A stretch of DNA of 64,000 nt. Origin: Megalonaias nervosa. Taxonomy: Eukaryota; Mollusca; Bivalvia; Unionida; Unionidae. The stretch spans positions 1-64,000 of the forward strand of contig JAECUM010027269.1 in NCBI GenBank assembly GCA_016617855.1, given 5' to 3'. Below the pieces are notes generated by a model, which was given only the letters and a program-made list of their open reading frames with translations, had not been told where the DNA came from and ran no database searches. Positions 58,670 through 64,000 of the stretch are shown here, in pieces (within the stretch, counting starts at the first letter, position 1; every line of letters starts with the position of its first letter). The translations under genes and the position numbers were made by a program.

Positions 58670-59865
58670 TTTATTTAGAAAAAATAATGTCTGCATTTCC
58701 TTTATTTTTGTGAATCTTCACATCTAGATAAAAAAAAAAATAGCTCATCAGTCTTGTAATTTAATATATAGTGAAATTCCTATTCAGTATTAATTTTTGT
58801 ATCTGTATACATTAAGGATATTTACCAATTTCATTTGACTATTAAATAAGGATAACTACCAACATAATGTCCTATCGTGAGATTTCTATTGAATAGTCAT
58901 TTTCAGTTACATATAAACTGAGGATAATTACCAAAATAAATAAGGTCTTCCTGTTGATAGTATCATTCTTTTGTGTGTTTTTTGTTTTGTTCTGTTTTGT
59001 TTTCTTTTTGTCATTATTTCTAGTATGAGTGGGATAAAATAGATCTAATATGTCAACATCAAGGTGTGTTGTCTAATTATAGTTTGTACAAGGCAGTTAA
59101 AAGTTAAGATATTTTGAGTAGCATGCCTGTTTTTGTCTGAATCATTTAACTTTTAGAAGGAAGGAATTGTAGCTTTTTCAATGCAGTTGTGTAATGACAC
59201 TCGTATCCTGTTGTTAGTGTTACAAGTATGAAAATTTAGAAAAAACACTGTACCAAGGATGTTGATGCCATGAGTTTTTTTTCTTTCTTCAGTTTGTATA
59301 TTTTCTTCACAATTTTGTTTCTGTCTTCAGTTTTTTGTGTTACTTTTCACAGTTTTGTTACTGTCTTCAGTTTGTGTCAGTTTTCACAGTTTTGTTTCTG
59401 GAAGTCTTTGCCATAATAGGCATAAACATAGACTTTTGGTGTTAAGCATTGATAGAAGCACAAAGCTATAGTTTTCTGGCAGATACAGATTTATCATCAT
59501 TTTAAAGCACATCATGGTTAAGTTTATTCAAACAGGTCAAAGGTCATATAACTTTTTCTGTAATTTGTTCTTACTGTCATGGATATGATATATTTGAATG
59601 CTTTATTTTTCAATGTCTAATAAAAAAAGTCATGACAAATTGTTCAATGATGCTTTATTAGTCTACATATGTACATAAGAAAATATTCATTAAAAGTATC
59701 CAGTTTCCAAAAGATATGAAAATTGTATGATTTGGTAAGATGAAAGAAGTAAATTATGTAGAACCAATATTAAAGACTAGTGAACATTAAAAATCTGTAT
59801 TTCATGCCAATATTATACAGTTATCAGCTTTTATTGTGTTTAATTTTGTTTCACCTTGTAAGTAC
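58670..59865. other. Downstream of SELENOK, no gene seen
   Basis: AT-rich sequence with a TTTTCACAGTTTTGTTTCTGTCTTCAGT repeat at about 59285-59400. Confidence 0.4.
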
Positions 59866-60250
59866 AATATGTTGTATTCTGAGTGTGACCTGTCCATATT
59901 ACCATGTGAGTATAACATGTTGTATTCTGAGTGTGACCTGTTCACATTACCATGCAAGTACATGTTGTATTCTGATTGTGACCTGTTCATAGCACCATGC
60001 AAGTGTGACATGTTGTATTCTGAGTGTGACCTGTTCACATTACCATGCAAGTACAACATGTTGTATTCTGAGTGTGACTGGTTCATTTCACCATGAAAGT
60101 ACAGTATATTGTATTTCTAAGTGTGACTGGTTCATATCACCATGTGAGTACACTATGTTGTATTCTGAGTGTGAATGGTTCATATTCCCATGCAAATGGA
60201 ATATATTGTATTCTGTGACCTTTTCTTATCAACATATGAGTACAAATGTT
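59866..60250. repeat. Tandem repeat, about 48 bp units
   Basis: Eight units of AGTACAATATGTTGTATTCTGAGTGTGACCTGTTCATATTACCATGCA type; frames on both strands are artefacts. Confidence 0.92.
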
Positions 60251-60795
60251 AGTTTTCTGAAAGTAATAATAATATTCTGTTGTGAAAGTAATAATATCTA
60301 ATTAATAGTGATGATAGGTTTTTATCTAGTAGATATGAATTTCTAAATCTTAATGTCACTGAGTTTTTAATCTGTGTTTTGTTGACTGAGCTCATATGTA
60401 AGACAGAATTCATTTTTTATGAAATATGTGGTTATTTCTGTTTACATAGGTTTTGTATATGTTCAGTTCATTTTTTCTATCTTTGATAAATTTCTGATGT
60501 AGGAATGTAGCATGTGTCACATCCATTGAAAAGCTCCAGGCATTGGGTCAGTTGTTTTTCAGAAATCAGGTGAGAAGATCTTCCACTATAAAGAACCAAT
60601 GATATCCACAAAACTTTTTCTCATACTAAGTGGAAATTTTGATATCATACTGAAAACAAATGTATAAATTTGCTAAGCTGAGCCAAATTTTATTTATATC
60701 TGATGGAAATTGTTCATATTTTAGTTTGGTGTCTTTGTCATTACCATATTGTAAATTTTCACTCCTTGTCATTCATCATTTTACATGGTGGATGG

Positions 60796-60797
<2 letters not shown>
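60251..60797. other. Spacer, nothing recognised
   Basis: AT-rich unique sequence between two repeat arrays. Confidence 0.4.

Positions 60798-60889
<92 letters not shown>
60798..60889. repeat. (GT)n microsatellite
   Basis: About 46 GT dinucleotides without interruption. Confidence 0.97.
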
Positions 60890-61759
60890 CATTGATGTAA
60901 CTTGAATACCTTATAAATTCATTGAAATATTATATTCGTCCTCAAGTGATAACATGTTGTAGTGTAGGACCTTTCTCATACAATGTATGGTTTGTGGGAT
61001 TTCTTGAATGCCTTCTACTTTGTTTGATGAAAATTATAATAGTATACTTTATGATTGACCTTTGGAGTATTACTCTTCGCAAACTGTAGTGTTTGGGATA
61101 TTGTGGTACCCTATATCTGTCTGACCTTCCAGTGGTCCATGATCACACCTCCTAAACTACACCAGACTGGATATTTTACTGATCAAGTTGTGTAATCATA
61201 CATAAGGGGGTATTTTTGACTCCCTGCCCAGGGTCTATGGAAAGGGCCAGAGACCAAATGTACAAAACAGTAGTGTTATTTTTAGTACTTTCATCACCAA
61301 CTTTGACATAGTCTAAAGATACATAGGACCTATTTTGGGTTACCAACTCTTGCATATGTTTTGGGGGTAGGGGTGGTAGATTGGAAGGCAGAATAAAAAA
61401 TGGCATTTGTAATCATTGTCCATCCGATTTACACTTGTAGTTTTCTTTGAAGTTCGGTACATGAGATTTGAAGCCTTTACTAGTATTAGATTCTGCAGAT
61501 TACAAGGTCACAGATATATTTAAATTCTTTGATGGTTTTAGTATGCTAAAAATGGTTTTGGGAAATCCATTTCTCATTTAAAGTTACTGTGTTACTTATT
61601 ATTGGTTTATGAAATAAAATATCTATATATATTTGATTTCTTGGGTATTTGTTTGTTTAATTAAAACATGAAAATGGAAATGTATTGTTTAGGTTGGGGA
61701 GTGAGAGATAGAGATATAAATGTTTAACTCTCCAGAAGATCAGGAGAGCGTGTGTGAAG
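60890..61759. other. Spacer, nothing recognised
   Basis: No gene or repeat seen. Confidence 0.4.
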
Positions 61760-61965
61760 TCTTGGCATCAGCCTGTTAGCCCAATGGCATCAGCCTGTTA
61801 GCGCAATGGCATCAGCCTGTTAGCACAATGGCATCAGCCTGTTAGCGCAGTGGCATCAGCCTGTTAGCACAATGGCATCAGCCTGTTAGCGCAATGGCAT
61901 CAGCCTGTTGGGCCAGTGGCATCAGCCTGTTGGGCCAATGACATCAGCCTGTTAGCACAGCTGCA
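61760..61965. repeat. 22-bp tandem repeat
   Basis: Nine units of GGCATCAGCCTGTTAGCGCAAT with small variants. Confidence 0.95.
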
Positions 61966-62495
61966 CCTAAACCATTGTAATGGTTGTAATGAAACTTGAA
62001 ACATTCTGATATCCAGTATACAAAATGCTCTTTGAACATTTGCTATGGCTTGTTCAGTATAAAGGAACACACTTTTTATACCCCAAAGACATTAGGGATG
62101 GAGTGGGTGCTAAGTATTTGGATTCTCAGTGAACATGGCTTTCTGTCTATGGACTGGCATTATTTAAAATTGTTTTTATACCCTTCCCCCACCCCACTGC
62201 TTGCTATGCTCCCAATGCTCGCAGCATGAACATTTTAATTGCCTATTCTGTACATCATTCAAATACCAAATGATTGCTCAAACACCACTTGATGTAGACA
62301 AATTTGGTATGCGTATTTGTATCAACATATGGATGACCTGATAGAATTTTAGGCAATTCCAATAATTTTTATACAAGTAACTTAAGACATTGCATATCAT
62401 GATGTGAAATTAATTGTCTTCATCCATCAATCTGTCTATTCCCATCAATGTGTTTATTCCCCATTTCATTTCTGCATGACTACTTGAGTTGTCTA
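61966..62495. other. Spacer, nothing recognised
   Basis: No gene or repeat seen. Confidence 0.4.
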
Positions 62496-62499
62496 TAAT

Positions 62500-63620
62500 T
62501 GTCAGACTCTGTAAATAGCCTGCATTTGAGGTTAAAAAGAAGCCTATCGGTTGACTGGTACAAAGGCAAAGGTAAAGAGGATAAAAAGTATTTTTTCTGC
62601 ACAATAGCAGTTAGTTCTACATCACAGACCTGGACTAAACTTTCTAAAGGGTTTGCATTTGGAGTAAGTTGGGGTCAAAGGTCAGTGTCACTGTGACTGA
62701 AAGAATCAACATGGTTCCTAGCCAATAATGTAAGTTCTGCACTACAGCTTTGACCAAATTCTGCATATGGCTTGCATTTGTTGTAATTAGAACTCTATTG
62801 ATCATGGGGTCAATGGGTCGAAGGTCAAGGTCACTGACTGCAAGTAAGAAAATATTGTTTATACAAAACTTTTGGTCTTCATCACGTAAATGGAATAAAC
62901 TTTGTATATTGCTTGCACTTGGAGTAAGGTAGAAGACAACTAATTTTGAGGTTGACAGATCAAAGGTCAAGGTCACTGTCTTGAAAACGAGAAGGGTCCC
63001 CATCTGTATATACCCTATTTCGTGTCTGTACAATAACTCGAGTACTCTACCTTTCTAGCATTATCAGACTGAGAGACATGGCGAGCATTTGGGTAAAGAA
63101 GATGATGAATTGCAGGTTACAAAGTTCAAGGTCACTAGCTTGTAAAAAAAAAAGTGGTTTCTGCACAATAACATTATTCTACATCACAAACCTGGACTAA
63201 ACTTTGTGAATGGCCTGCATTTGGGGTAAGGAATAAATAAGCCAATTAGGGGTCAAAAGGTCAAGATCACTGAATAAAAGAAGGAAATGATTTTCTGCAC
63301 ATTAACTTGAGTTTCCTACCATACACAGTCACAAAACTTTGCTCTTGATTTGTATTTGGTAAAGAAGAACTCTTTTCGATTTTTGAGCCAAAAGGTAAGA
63401 GAGATCAAGGTCACTATCACTGAAAGAATAAAAATGGTTTCAGCATATTAACAATAGTTCTATATCACATACCTGGACCAGACTTCGTGGATGGTATGAA
63501 CTTGGGCGGTAAGGAAGAACTGTCAGTTTGGTGGTCGAATGTCGAAGGGCATTGTCTCTATGACAAAGAAGAAATAGGGTTTCGGTACAAAAACATTAGT
63601 TATACATCAGAGACATCAAT
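62500..63620. repeat. Degenerate repeat of about 150 bp units
   Basis: Modules AAAGGTCAAGGTCACTG, TTTCTGCACAATAAC, CTACATCACAGACCTGGACTAAACTTTG and TGGCTTGCATTTGG recur about seven times. Diverged and not coding. 63620-64000 shows nothing recognisable. Confidence 0.8.
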
Positions 63621-64000
63621 CAAGTAAACTTTATAAAACCAAATACAGCGAATGTACCAGTTATGTAAAATGAAAACAGCAGTAAAATCTCGATTTAGGG
63701 TGGGGTGGTCATTCATATTGGTTTTTAACTATCCGTAAGCTCAAGAAGAGTGATGAATGCAACTGTTGAATTCATTCCTCTTACTGGTACCGTGGTTACG
63801 TTGATTCATTTGCAAGATCTGATAGCCTGCCAAAGTATAGTGGAAGTAAACTGGACAGCCACTTGAGATGTGACCAAATAACGTTCGGTAATAGTCAACA
63901 CAAATTAGGCATTGTAAACAGTGTACGGGTAACTTAAATATGACGTATTCATGAACCTGAGTTCCGTTTTAGCCAATCATCGTGCGACATCCGAGATATT

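Noticed and set aside
60660..60905. Poly Cys-Val frame
   Set aside because: Translation of the (GT)n microsatellite.

Overview
The window is metazoan DNA, most likely from a mollusc or similar marine invertebrate (inference). It is AT-rich and full of introns, SINEs, LTR and DIRS retrotransposon debris and minisatellites. One host gene is clear: a six-exon selenoprotein K gene on the + strand (coding exons 26811-57667) with an in-frame UGA for selenocysteine just before its stop.

The left 26 kb is dominated by a Maverick/Polinton (adintovirus-like) element of about 15.8 kb (8224-24040). It has 195-196 bp terminal inverted repeats and a 5-bp target duplication CCCGT. Its left block holds a packaging ATPase, a zinc-ribbon plus phospholipase A2 protein, a DDE integrase, a B-family DNA polymerase joined to an SF1 helicase, an HNH domain in the next frame, a cysteine-rich protein and a free HNH homing-type endonuclease. 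A non-coding zone follows (15480-16700) with tandem repeats, hairpins and a tRNA-like sequence. The right block, all on the - strand, encodes virion proteins: penton-like, membrane, fibre-like, adenain-type protease, minor capsid, major capsid and two further internal proteins. The integrase would insert the element, the polymerase-helicase copy it, and the ATPase, protease and capsid genes make particles.

The element sits inside the minor-capsid gene of an older, decayed relative. Remnants of that outer copy flank it: fibre start and protease at 3395-3635, protease and minor capsid at 7681-8223, minor capsid and major capsid at 24041-25624. The outer copy's protease gene is itself split by a decayed Ty3/Gypsy retrotransposon (3636-7680). 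That retrotransposon carries a second insertion of its own family in its pol gene.

Far left (1-3260) are stacked satellite arrays. To the right, the selenoprotein K introns hold a solo Gypsy LTR with a nested SINE, DIRS tyrosine-recombinase fragments, two hAT-like DNA transposon relics, two SINE families, several 40-50 bp minisatellites (one 2.9 kb long, next to exon 5) and a decayed coiled-coil pseudogene. After 58670 only repeats and unrecognised sequence are seen.

The inner element looks young, but several genes are interrupted. Five frame breaks all fall on runs of 6-8 A in the coding strand and two genes carry an in-frame TAA. Either the copy is decaying, the assembly has homopolymer errors, or some breaks are bypassed by recoding.
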